Source: Phytopseudomonas seleniipraecipitans (GTDB lineage Bacteria; Pseudomonadota; Gammaproteobacteria; Pseudomonadales; Pseudomonadaceae). Taken from it: DNA of 54,326 nucleotides. The notes under the pieces were generated by a model. The model did no database searches and was not told the origin of the DNA. It saw nothing but the letters and a program-made list of their open reading frames with translations. The position numbers and the translations under genes are program-made. The DNA is taken from positions 1 through 54,326 of the forward strand of contig NZ_FNBM01000013.1 in the NCBI RefSeq assembly GCF_900102335.1, given 5' to 3'. The first letter of the stretch is position 1, and each line of letters begins with the position of its first letter. Positions 16,429-24,362 of this stretch are shown here, piece after piece.

Positions 16429-18444
16429 GTGTTGAGATTTGCCGAGCTCATTCGAACTCGACTGGTAGGGTTACAGCGCCGCCAGAAACGTTTGATTCAG
16501 GTCTCCGTCGATGTTGTGCTGGTCTGGGCTGCCCTGTGGCTGGCATTCGTGGTGCGCTTGGGCGATTTCAGTCAGATCCATCCACTGGACGGGCACTTGT
16601 GGCTTTTTGCACTGGCTCCTCTTATCTCCATTCCCTTGTTCATCCGTTTCGGCATGTACCGCGCCGTGCTGCGTTACTTCGGTAACGAAGCACTGATTGC
16701 CATTACCAAAGCGGTTTCGCTATCCGCATTGATTCTGGCCTTGGTCATTTATTGGCGTGACGATGCTGATGCGGTGATTCCACGCTCCATGGTCTTCAAT
16801 TACTGGTGGCTGAGCATCATGTTGATCGGTGGATTGCGCTTGGCGATGCGCCAATTCTTCATGGGCGATTGGTTCTCCGCTGATCAGCCCTACAAGCTAA
16901 GCAACCGTGAGGCTAGCTTGCCGCCCGTTGCTATCTATGGAGCAGGTTCTGCAGGCAACCAATTGACCGCTGCCTTGCGTATGGGCCGGGCCATGAGGCC
17001 AGTCGCATTCATCGACGACGAGCCGAATATTGCCAATCGCGTTATCGCTGGTCTGCGTGTTTACTCGCCAAAGCATATCCAGCAGATGATCGATGATACC
17101 GGCGCTGTCGAGATTCTACTTGCGCTGCCCTCCGTGTCCCGCTCGCGGCGGGGCGCTGTTCTGCAGTTGTTGGAACAATACCCGCTGCATGTACGTTCCG
17201 TCCCTGGCTTCATGGACCTGGCCAGCGGTCGGGTAAAGGTGGAGGATGTTCAGGAGGTCGATATTGCCGATCTGCTGGGGCGGGACGCCGTACCACCACA
17301 GCGCGAATTGTTCGAGCGCTGCATTCGCGACAAGGCGGTGATGGTGACAGGGGCGGGTGGCTCGATTGGCTCGGAGTTGTGCCGGCAGATTTTGGGCTCC
17401 GGGCCTCGTACGCTGCTGCTGCTCGAGCATGGCGAATTCAATCTCTACTCCATTCACAGCGAGCTGGAGCAGCGAATCCGCCGCGAGTCCTTGCCCGTTC
17501 GCCTGGTGCCCATTCTGGGATCGGTGCGTAATCAGGAGCGTCAGGTTCAGCTTATGCGTGCCTGGGATGTGAACACCGTTTACCACGCTGCGGCCTACAA
17601 GCATGTCCCGATGGTTGAGCACAACATAGCCGAGGGCGTTCTCAACAACGTGTTTGGTTCGTTGTGTACGGCACAGGCTGCGTTACGCGCTGGTGTCGAG
17701 AACTTCGTGCTGATATCGACCGACAAGGCGGTTCGCCCCACCAACGTGATGGGCAGTACCAAGCGTTTGGCCGAGATGGTGCTGCAGGCACTGAGCCAAG
17801 AAACTGCGCCAGTACTGTTCAGTGATAAAGACCGATTGCATCAGGTCAACAAGACCCGTTTCACTATGGTGCGCTTTGGCAACGTACTCGGCTCCTCAGG
17901 CTCTGTGATTCCGCGCTTTTATGAGCAGATCCGCAAGGGTGGGCCGGTTACCGTTACCCATCCAAACATCACCCGTTACTTCATGACCATTCCCGAGGCT
18001 GCGCAACTGGTGATCCAGGCGGGCTCGATGGGGACGGGCGGCGACGTGTTCGTGCTGGACATGGGGCAACCGGTGAAGATCGCCGAGCTTGCCGAGAAGA
18101 TGATTCACCTCACCGGGCTCAGCGTTGCGTCGGATGAGAACCCCAGTGGTGATATCGCTATCGAATTCACCGGCCTGCGTCCTGGCGAGAAGCTCTATGA
18201 AGAGCTGTTGATCGGCGACAATGTGAGCCCTACGGATCACCCGATGATCATGCGCGCCAACGAAGAACACCTGCCGTGGGAGCCTTTCAAAGTAGTGATG
18301 GCCGATTTGATCAAGGCTGTTGAGCAGGACGATTACGACCGGGTGCGCCAGTTGCTGCGTGACACGGTCTGTGGCTACGCTCCGGAAGGCGAAATCGTCG
18401 ATTGGATGCACCTGCGCCGCGCGGCTAAGCGCCCGCTGGAGTAG
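16429..18444 (+). CDS. wbpM: UDP-GlcNAc C4/C6 dehydratase WbpM
   Basis: A 671-residue membrane-bound dehydratase (WbpM/FlaA1/PglF family) turning UDP-GlcNAc into UDP-4-keto-6-deoxy-GlcNAc for QuiNAc, FucNAc or bacillosamine. There are four N-terminal membrane helices (about 25-145), a first Rossmann domain (VAIYGAGSAGNQL, about 167-179) and the catalytic domain with TGAGGSIGSE at 307-316. The active-site tyrosine is replaced by methionine: S430, M441 and K445 in STDKAVRPTNVMGSTK, the known SMK triad. A GTG start follows GAGG eight bases upstream. In P. aeruginosa it closes the O-antigen locus; it does so here too. Confidence 0.97.
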   Translation: MLRFAELIRTRLVGLQRRQKRLIQVSVDVVLVWAALWLAFVVRLGDFSQIHPLDGHLWLFALAPLISIPLFIRFGMYRAVLRYFGNEALIAITKAVSLSALILALVIYWRDDADAVIPRSMVFNYWWLSIMLIGGLRLAMRQFFMGDWFSADQPYKLSNREASLPPVAIYGAGSAGNQLTAALRMGRAMRPVAFIDDEPNIANRVIAGLRVYSPKHIQQMIDDTGAVEILLALPSVSRSRRGAVLQLLEQYPLHVRSVPGFMDLASGRVKVEDVQEVDIADLLGRDAVPPQRELFERCIRDKAVMVTGAGGSIGSELCRQILGSGPRTLLLLEHGEFNLYSIHSELEQRIRRESLPVRLVPILGSVRNQERQVQLMRAWDVNTVYHAAAYKHVPMVEHNIAEGVLNNVFGSLCTAQAALRAGVENFVLISTDKAVRPTNVMGSTKRLAEMVLQALSQETAPVLFSDKDRLHQVNKTRFTMVRFGNVLGSSGSVIPRFYEQIRKGGPVTVTHPNITRYFMTIPEAAQLVIQAGSMGTGGDVFVLDMGQPVKIAELAEKMIHLTGLSVASDENPSGDIAIEFTGLRPGEKLYEELLIGDNVSPTDHPMIMRANEEHLPWEPFKVVMADLIKAVEQDDYDRVRQLLRDTVCGYAPEGEIVDWMHLRRAAKRPLE

Positions 18445-18788
18445 CGTTTCAGTCCTAAATGCAACGATTATGCAGGAGCATTGCCGTCTGTTCAGATGGG
18501 GTGGGCTTGCAGTGGTTCAAGGGATTCGCCACTGGGGAGCGGCTCCTACACAATTGATCGTCGCGCACACTGTGTATGAGCGTCGCCCTCGGCGCGAATG
18601 ATCATGGGCCTGCCGCGATTACTGTGTGACCAATGCCATTCGACGTCTAAATCGCTGTGTTCTTGAGAGCGCCGCGTTTGGTCGAGCGGTATGGCGTGCC
18701 GCGATATTGGTGGTGTTCATGCGTTTCGCCGCGGGGGCGCGGCTCCTACAGGTTGTTGCACTTTGTAGGAGCGTCGCGCGCTGCTCGA
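18445..18788. repeat. Intergenic cluster of REP-like inverted pairs
   Basis: No gene. Two inverted pairs are seen: 18524-18550 (ATTCGCC...GGCTCCTACA) facing 18576-18600 (GAGCGTCGCC...GGCGCGAA), and 18724-18750 (TTCGCCGCGG...GGCTCCTACA) facing 18764-18788 (TGTAGGAGCGTCGCGCG). They lie between the convergent ends of wbpM and the M42 peptidase gene and may act as transcription or mRNA-end barriers. Confidence 0.65.
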
Positions 18789-19979
18789 TTAACTGTCTCT
18801 TTCGCGGTTGCCTACCAAGCTGTCGACAGTCGGCACGCGAGTATCCGGTTCCATTTGTGCGTCGTGTTCCAGTTGGTGGCTGAAGCGCTCCAGCGAGCCA
18901 TTCTCCGGCTGTGCATCGCTGGCGAATACCGGCGGGCTGAGCAGATAGGCGCCGAGCAGGCGGGAGAGGGCGGCGAGGCTGTCGATGTGGGTGCGTTCGT
19001 AGCCGTGGGTGGCGTCGCAGCCGAAGGCGATCAGCGCGGTGCGGATGTCATGGCCTGCGGTGACTGCCGACTGGGCGTCGCTGTGGTAGTAGCGGAACAG
19101 GTCGCGGCGTACCGGGATTTCATTCTCGCTGGCCAGGCGCAGCAGTTGCCGGGACAGGTGATAGTCGTACGGGCCGCCTGAGTCGTGCATGGCGACGCTG
19201 ACGGTATGCTCAGTGGAGCGCTGACCGGCGGCGACAGGGGCGATATCAATACCAACGAACTCGCTGACGTCCCACGGCAGGGCTGCTGCTGCACCGGAGC
19301 CGACTTCTTCAGTGATGGTGAACAGCGGGTGGCAGTCGATATGTGGTTCCTGGCCGCTTTCTACTACGGCCTTGAGGGCGGCGAGCAGGGCGGCGACGCC
19401 GGCTTTGTCGTCCAGGTGGCGGGCGCTGATGTGACCGCTTTCGGTGAACTCTGGCAGCGGATCGAAGGCCACGAAGTCGCCGACCGACACACCCAGACTT
19501 TCACAGTCAGCGCGGCTGGCCACCAGAGCGTCGAGGCGCAGTTCGACGTGATCCCAGGAGATTGGCATCTGATCGACTTCGGTATTGAAGGCGTGGCCGG
19601 AGGCGAGCAACGGCAACACGCTGCCGCGCAGTACACCGTGGTCGCTAAATACGCTGACGCGGCTGCCTTCGGCGAAGCGGCTTGACCAGCAACCAATGGC
19701 TGTCAGGCACAGGCGGCCGTTGTCTTTGATCTCGCGCACCATGGCGCCGATGGTGTCGAGGTGCACGGAAACTGCGCGGTCAGGGCTGTAGCGACGGCCT
19801 TTGAGCGTGCCGCGAATGGTGCCGCGGCGGGTCATTTCAAACGGGATGCCGATTTCAGTCAGCCGCTCGGCGACGTAGCGCACGATGGTGTCGGTGAAAC
19901 CGGTAGGGCTGGGAATGGCGAGCATTTCCAGCAGGACTTTTTGCATGTACTCGAGATCGGGTTCAGGAATTTGCGACAT
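18789..19979 (-). CDS. M42-family peptidase of the NAGGN osmolyte operon
   Basis: A 396-residue M42 (glutamyl aminopeptidase-type) metallopeptidase, the third gene of the N-acetylglutaminylglutamine amide operon. Metal ligands are visible in VSVHLDTIGAM, ISARHLDDKAGVAALLAAL, TITEEVGSGAAAA and ATHGYERTHIDSLAAL. Its exact part in osmolyte metabolism (turnover or processing of the dipeptide) is not established. The ATG at 19977-19979 is chosen because GGAG lies five bases upstream and it gives the usual MSQIPEPDLEYM start; the longer frame adds 27 atypical residues. It follows ngg after 308 bases holding two REPs, so it may be partly separate in transcription. Confidence 0.9.
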   Translation of the reverse strand: MSQIPEPDLEYMQKVLLEMLAIPSPTGFTDTIVRYVAERLTEIGIPFEMTRRGTIRGTLKGRRYSPDRAVSVHLDTIGAMVREIKDNGRLCLTAIGCWSSRFAEGSRVSVFSDHGVLRGSVLPLLASGHAFNTEVDQMPISWDHVELRLDALVASRADCESLGVSVGDFVAFDPLPEFTESGHISARHLDDKAGVAALLAALKAVVESGQEPHIDCHPLFTITEEVGSGAAAALPWDVSEFVGIDIAPVAAGQRSTEHTVSVAMHDSGGPYDYHLSRQLLRLASENEIPVRRDLFRYYHSDAQSAVTAGHDIRTALIAFGCDATHGYERTHIDSLAALSRLLGAYLLSPPVFASDAQPENGSLERFSHQLEHDAQMEPDTRVPTVDSLVGNRERDS

Positions 19980-20287
19980 GGGATCTCCATCTATGACGGG
20001 GATTGGGCCGCCGAGCGACGTCAGTCTTGGGTGAATGCTTTGACGCCTGTCGACGGACACGAATCAGCTCTGTGTTACATGCTGACCTGAGATAACGGTG
20101 AGGGTTTCAAAGACGCTTCGTTGTTGTGGTGATCGATGGTTAGTGCCTAATACATCGTAGGAGCCGAGCCCCGCGACGAATGTGTGGGCAACACTGGAAT
20201 TGCGTTGTAGCCGCAATTGTTCGCGCCGGGGGCGACGCTCCTACAAGAGCGTCGCACTGTGGCGGACGGCAGATGTGGCAGCCTCAA
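19980..20287. repeat. Intergenic REP pair between ngg and the M42 gene
   Basis: No gene. REP-like sequences at 20156-20180 (CGTAGGAGCC...GCGACGAA) and 20220-20245 (TTCGCGCC...CGCTCCTACA) face each other. They lie within the NAGGN operon and could lower expression or protect the upstream message. Confidence 0.6.
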
Positions 20288-22030
20288 TCAATCACCAACG
20301 CCGTGGCTTAGCGGGAACAGCAGATCGATAAAGCGCTCTGCAGTCGGCTGTGGCTCGTGGTTGGCAAGGCCGGCGCGTTCGTTGGCTTCGATGAATACGT
20401 GCTCGGGCTGATCCGCTGCGGGCACCAGCAGGTCGAGGCCTACCACCGGGATATCGAGCGCACGGGCGGCTTTGACGGCCGCTTCGGCAAGCGTCGGGTG
20501 CAGGATGCCGGTAACGTCCTCAAGAATGCCTCCCGTGTGTAAGTTGGCGGTCTTGCGTACGGCCATGCGTTTGCCCTGTGGCAGCACACTGTCGTAGTCG
20601 TAACCGGCTGCATGCAGGGTGCGCAGAGTTTCGGCGTCCTTGGGTATGCGGCTTTCGCCACCCGTGGCAGCCTGACGGCGACGGCTCTGCGCGTCGATCA
20701 GTTCGCCAATGGTGTGGCGACCATCGCCGAGCACCTCCGCTGGGCGACGAATCGCAGCAGCAACCACCTCGAATCCGATCACCACGATGCGCAGGTCGTA
20801 ACCTTCGTGGTAACTCTCCAGCAACACGCGCTCGTCAAAGGGCTGGGCACGTTCGATGGCGGCTTGCACCTCTGCCGGGGTGCGCAAATCCACGGCAACG
20901 CCTTGGCCTTGTTCGCCATCCACTGGTTTGACGACCAGGCTGCCATGCTCGGCGAGGAAGGCCGCATTGTCTTCGGCGCTGCCGGCGAGGCGCTGCGCCG
21001 GCAGGCTCAGGCCTGCTCGACTTAGCGTGCGGTGGGTCAGGCGTTTGTCCTGGCACAGCGTCATGGTCACGGCGCTGGTCAGGTCGGTCAGCGACTCGCG
21101 GCAACGGATACGGCGGCCGCCTTGGCTCAGCGTGAACAGGCCAGCCTCGGCGTCGTCGATATGCGCGTCGATACCGCGGCGACGGGCTTCGTCGACGATG
21201 ATGCGGGCGTACGGGTTGAGGTTATCGTCCGGCCCAGGGCCGAGGAACAGTGGTTGGTTGATGCCGTTCTTGCGCTTGATGCTGAAGGTCTGCAGTTCAC
21301 GGAAGCCCAGCTTGGCGTAGAGCTTCTTGGCCTGGTCGTTATCGTGCAACACCGACAGGTCCAAGTGACTCAGGCCACGGCTCATGAAGTGCTCGATCAG
21401 GTGCCGCACCAGCACTTCGCCCACGCCGGGGCGGCTGCACGCCGGGTCGACCGCCAGGCACCACAGGCTGCTGCCGAGTTCGGGGTCCTGGTAGGCCTTC
21501 TGATGGTTGAGGCCCATCACGCTGCCGATCACAGCGCCGCTGTCTTCATCTTCGGCCAGCCAGTAAACCGGGCCGCCCTGGTGGCGAGGAGTCAGTTTTG
21601 CCGTGTCGATCGGCAGCATGCCGCGAGTCTGGTAGAGGCAGTTGATGGCCTGCCAGTCTGCGTCCGTCTGAGCGCGGCGCACACGGAAACCGCGAAAGCC
21701 TCTGCGCGCCTGGCGGTAGTCGCTGAACCACAGGCGCAAGGTGTCGGATGGATCGAGAAACAGTTGTTGCGGCGCCTGGGCCAATACCTGCTGAGGCGCG
21801 GCCACGTAAAGTGCGATGTCGCGCTCGCCGGGCTGCTCACTGAGCAACTCTTCAGCCAGTACCGCTGCATCTGGAAAAGTGTGCCCGATCAGCAGTCGGC
21901 CCCAGCCGCAATGGACGATCTGCGGTTGGCTGATACCGTCGCCATGCTCTTCGGCAAAGCGGGCCTGCAGGCGCTCGTAGGAGGGCGATTGGCCTCGGAG
22001 GAGGCGTTGATTGTGGGCAGTGGCTCGCAT
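20288..22030 (-). CDS. ngg: N-acetylglutaminylglutamine synthetase (GNAT plus ATP-grasp)
   Basis: A 580-residue two-domain enzyme. Residues of about 110-250 are a GNAT acetyltransferase (LAVDPACSRPGVGEVLVRHLIEHF as the acetyl-CoA loop). Residues of about 280-575 are an ATP-grasp ligase (LVVKPVDGEQGQGVAVDL and VPAADQPEHVFIEANERAGLANHEPQP). It makes N-acetyl-Gln-Gln, the precursor of the osmoprotectant NAGGN, from glutamine and acetyl-CoA. The fusion and its place between asnO and the M42 gene are diagnostic of this operon. The start is the ATG at 22028-22030. It follows asnO after 136 bases. Confidence 0.93.
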   Translation of the reverse strand: MRATAHNQRLLRGQSPSYERLQARFAEEHGDGISQPQIVHCGWGRLLIGHTFPDAAVLAEELLSEQPGERDIALYVAAPQQVLAQAPQQLFLDPSDTLRLWFSDYRQARRGFRGFRVRRAQTDADWQAINCLYQTRGMLPIDTAKLTPRHQGGPVYWLAEDEDSGAVIGSVMGLNHQKAYQDPELGSSLWCLAVDPACSRPGVGEVLVRHLIEHFMSRGLSHLDLSVLHDNDQAKKLYAKLGFRELQTFSIKRKNGINQPLFLGPGPDDNLNPYARIIVDEARRRGIDAHIDDAEAGLFTLSQGGRRIRCRESLTDLTSAVTMTLCQDKRLTHRTLSRAGLSLPAQRLAGSAEDNAAFLAEHGSLVVKPVDGEQGQGVAVDLRTPAEVQAAIERAQPFDERVLLESYHEGYDLRIVVIGFEVVAAAIRRPAEVLGDGRHTIGELIDAQSRRRQAATGGESRIPKDAETLRTLHAAGYDYDSVLPQGKRMAVRKTANLHTGGILEDVTGILHPTLAEAAVKAARALDIPVVGLDLLVPAADQPEHVFIEANERAGLANHEPQPTAERFIDLLFPLSHGVGD

Positions 22031-22166
22031 TGGAGAGTGTTCCTTTGCTTTCGCATCGTCCGGCTTCTACCGGCTTTCGGTTGGCCTGTCCGCTGATCCG
22101 CGTCGAGGCCCTTCCGTTCATATTCTGTTGAGTCGCGAGGGAGCGCACGGCTCCCTCGGCTCGTCC

Positions 22167-23936
22167 TTACAGCCCTTGTTCGGCCAACCACAGGTTCAGC
22201 GCCGCCATCTGCCACAGCTTGGAGCCGCGCAGCGGGGTCAACTGGCCTTGTGGGTCGGTCAGCAGGCGGTCAACCATCTGCGGGTTGAAGATGCCGCGGT
22301 CATGCGCTGGATCGACCAGCAGGTCGCGTACCCAGCCCAACGTCGCGCCTTCCAGGTGCTTAAGGCCCGGCACGGGGAAGTAACCCTTCTTGCGGTCGAT
22401 GACCTCGGACGGGATGACTTTGCGCGCCGCCTCCTTGAGCACGTACTTGCCACCTTCAGGCAGTTTGTACTGCCCAGGAATGCGTGCGGAGAGCTCGGCC
22501 AGGCGATAGTCGAGAAACGGCGTGCGCGCTTCCAGGCCCCAGGCCATGGTCATGTTGTCTACGCGCTTGACCGGGTCATCGACCAGCATCACCGTGCTAT
22601 CCAGGCGCAGGGCCTTGTCTACGGCGGCATCGGCACCTGGTTGGGCGAAGTGCTGACGGACGAACTCGCCAGCGACGTCATCGGTCAGCCATGCTGGCTG
22701 CACGCAAGCCGCGTACTCGTCGTGCTCACGGTCGAAGAAGGCTTTGCGGTAAGCGCTGAAAGCATCATCGGCGCCATCGACCAGCGGATACCAGTGATAG
22801 CCGGCGAACAGTTCATCGGCGCCCTGGCCGCTCTGCACCACTTTGCAGTGCTTGGCCACTTCCCGCGAAAGCAGGTAGAAAGCGATGCAGTCGTGGCTGA
22901 CCATCGGCTCGCTCATGGCGCGGAACGCAGCCGGCAGCTCGTCAAGAATCTCACTTTCGCCGATGCGCAGCTGATGGTGTTGGGTATTGAACCGCTGTGC
23001 GATCAGGTCTGAATACTGGAACTCGTCGCCACGCTCGCCGCCAGCATCCTGGAAGCCGATGGAGAAGGTCAGCAGGTTATCGACGCCGGCTTCACGCAGC
23101 AGGCCGACCAGCATGCTAGAGTCGACGCCGCCGGACAGCAGCACACCAACATCCACCGCTGCACGCTGACGGATCGACACTGCTTCGCGCATGCCATCGA
23201 GCACCGCATCGCGCCATTCGTCAAAACCGTAGTTGGCTTCATCAGCGTTGGGGCCGAAATTCAGCGTCCACCAGACTTTCTGTTCGACCTTGCCGTTGAT
23301 GTCGACACGCATCCAGGTCGCTGGTGGCAACTTCTCGACACCGGCCAGGATCGTGCGCGGCGCTGGCACCACCGCGTGGAAATTCAGGTAATGATTGAGT
23401 GCGACTGGGTCGAGCGTCTTGCCGATATCGCCGCCCTTCAGCAGGGCTGGAAGGCTGGAGGCGAAGCGCAGGCGATCTTTGGTCTTGGACAGATACAGCG
23501 GTTTTACGCCCAGGCGGTCACGGGCGATGAACAGCTGTTGGCTGTCGCGCTCCCAGATGGCGAAGGCAAACATGCCATTGAGTTTGGGTAGCAGTTTTTC
23601 GCCCCAGGCGTGATAGCCCTTGAGCAGCACTTCGGTATCGCCGCCCGAGAAAAAGCGGTAGCCCAGCTGTTCCAGCTCGCCACGCAGTTCCGGGTAGTTG
23701 TAGATGGCGCCATTGAAGACCATCGAAAGGCCAAGATCGTTATCGATCATCGGCTGGCCCGAGGCCTCGGCGAGATCCATGATCTTCAACCGGCGGTGGC
23801 CGAACGCGACAGGGCCGCGGCTATGGAAGCCGTGGGCGTCGGGGCCACGCGGGGCGAGGTGGTGAGTGATGCGTTCAACGGCAGCCAGGTCGGCTGGTTG
23901 GTTATCGAAGCGTAGTTCGCCTGCTATTCCGCACAT
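22167..23936 (-). CDS. asnO: N-acetylglutaminylglutamine amidotransferase (AsnB-like)
   Basis: A 589-residue class II glutamine amidotransferase of the asparagine-synthetase type. Cys2 (MCGIAG) is the glutaminase nucleophile. The PP-loop LLSGGVDSSM is at about 267-275 for ATP use. It converts N-acetylglutaminylglutamine to its amide, NAGGN, an osmolyte made under salt stress. It is the first gene of the operon. A strong AAGGAGGA lies about 35 bases before the ATG and is separated from it by a seven-base-pair hairpin; GAGG is nearer but still 12 bases off. Two GTACC(A/G)GTT repeats 11 bases apart lie about 55-73 bases upstream. Confidence 0.94.
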   Translation of the reverse strand: MCGIAGELRFDNQPADLAAVERITHHLAPRGPDAHGFHSRGPVAFGHRRLKIMDLAEASGQPMIDNDLGLSMVFNGAIYNYPELRGELEQLGYRFFSGGDTEVLLKGYHAWGEKLLPKLNGMFAFAIWERDSQQLFIARDRLGVKPLYLSKTKDRLRFASSLPALLKGGDIGKTLDPVALNHYLNFHAVVPAPRTILAGVEKLPPATWMRVDINGKVEQKVWWTLNFGPNADEANYGFDEWRDAVLDGMREAVSIRQRAAVDVGVLLSGGVDSSMLVGLLREAGVDNLLTFSIGFQDAGGERGDEFQYSDLIAQRFNTQHHQLRIGESEILDELPAAFRAMSEPMVSHDCIAFYLLSREVAKHCKVVQSGQGADELFAGYHWYPLVDGADDAFSAYRKAFFDREHDEYAACVQPAWLTDDVAGEFVRQHFAQPGADAAVDKALRLDSTVMLVDDPVKRVDNMTMAWGLEARTPFLDYRLAELSARIPGQYKLPEGGKYVLKEAARKVIPSEVIDRKKGYFPVPGLKHLEGATLGWVRDLLVDPAHDRGIFNPQMVDRLLTDPQGQLTPLRGSKLWQMAALNLWLAEQGL

Positions 23937-24362
23937 AATCTATAAAGCCCTCGTATTTCCTGGGCTCTGTTCCTCCTTAACTTCAGTCCGTACCAGTTGT
24001 GTACCGGTTCTGAGTTCCAGTGCGCTCCAGGGCGCACCGGAGACGATCAAGCATGTATGGAGCGGGTGCCCGCCATAAGCGGCGCACGCGTCCCGAGCTT
24101 TTTCGAGTCCCCTTGGCGCGGGAATGTTCAATAAAATGAAGGGTCGATGGCGTGTAGGGCAGGAGCATGGCTGCGGCGAATCATGTGGGGGAACTCCGAA
24201 ATTGCGGCGCGACCACCCTCGTTCGCGCCGGGGTCGACGCTCCTACACGATATGCTGCTATCGCCTCTTTAGGAGCTGCGACCTCGCAGCGAATCGCAAG
24301 TGCGACGCCAGAATCGCGGTATGGCACACACCTAGGGTGCGCCGCGTACCAATAGGTAGATA
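23937..24362. other. NAGGN operon leader and upstream region
   Basis: No gene in 426 bases. Seen from right to left: REP-like 24269-24295 and 24222-24247; a tandem repeat GTACCAGTT / GTACCGGTT at 23990-23998 and 24001-24009; AAGGAGGA (minus strand) at about 23972-23979; and a hairpin at 23945-23969 (minus strand) just before the asnO start. The promoter is not certain; on the minus strand GAACCG-N17-ACTGA loosely resembles an AlgU-type site. Confidence 0.5.
23990..24009 (-). promoter_or_regulatory. Tandem GTACC(A/G)GTT repeats upstream of asnO
   Basis: Two nine-base copies, differing at one base, repeat with an 11-base period, about one helical turn. This spacing is typical for a regulator binding as a direct-repeat dimer, such as OmpR-family response regulators. 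The regulator is unknown. Confidence 0.4.

Noticed and set aside
21032..23012. Long plus-strand ORFs opposite ngg and asnO
   Set aside because: They are the mirror frames of GC-rich minus-strand genes with clear domains; their proteins show no recognisable motif.
18789..23936. NAGGN operon as an undescribed system
   Set aside because: The GNAT/ATP-grasp, AsnB-like and M42 trio is a known osmolyte operon.
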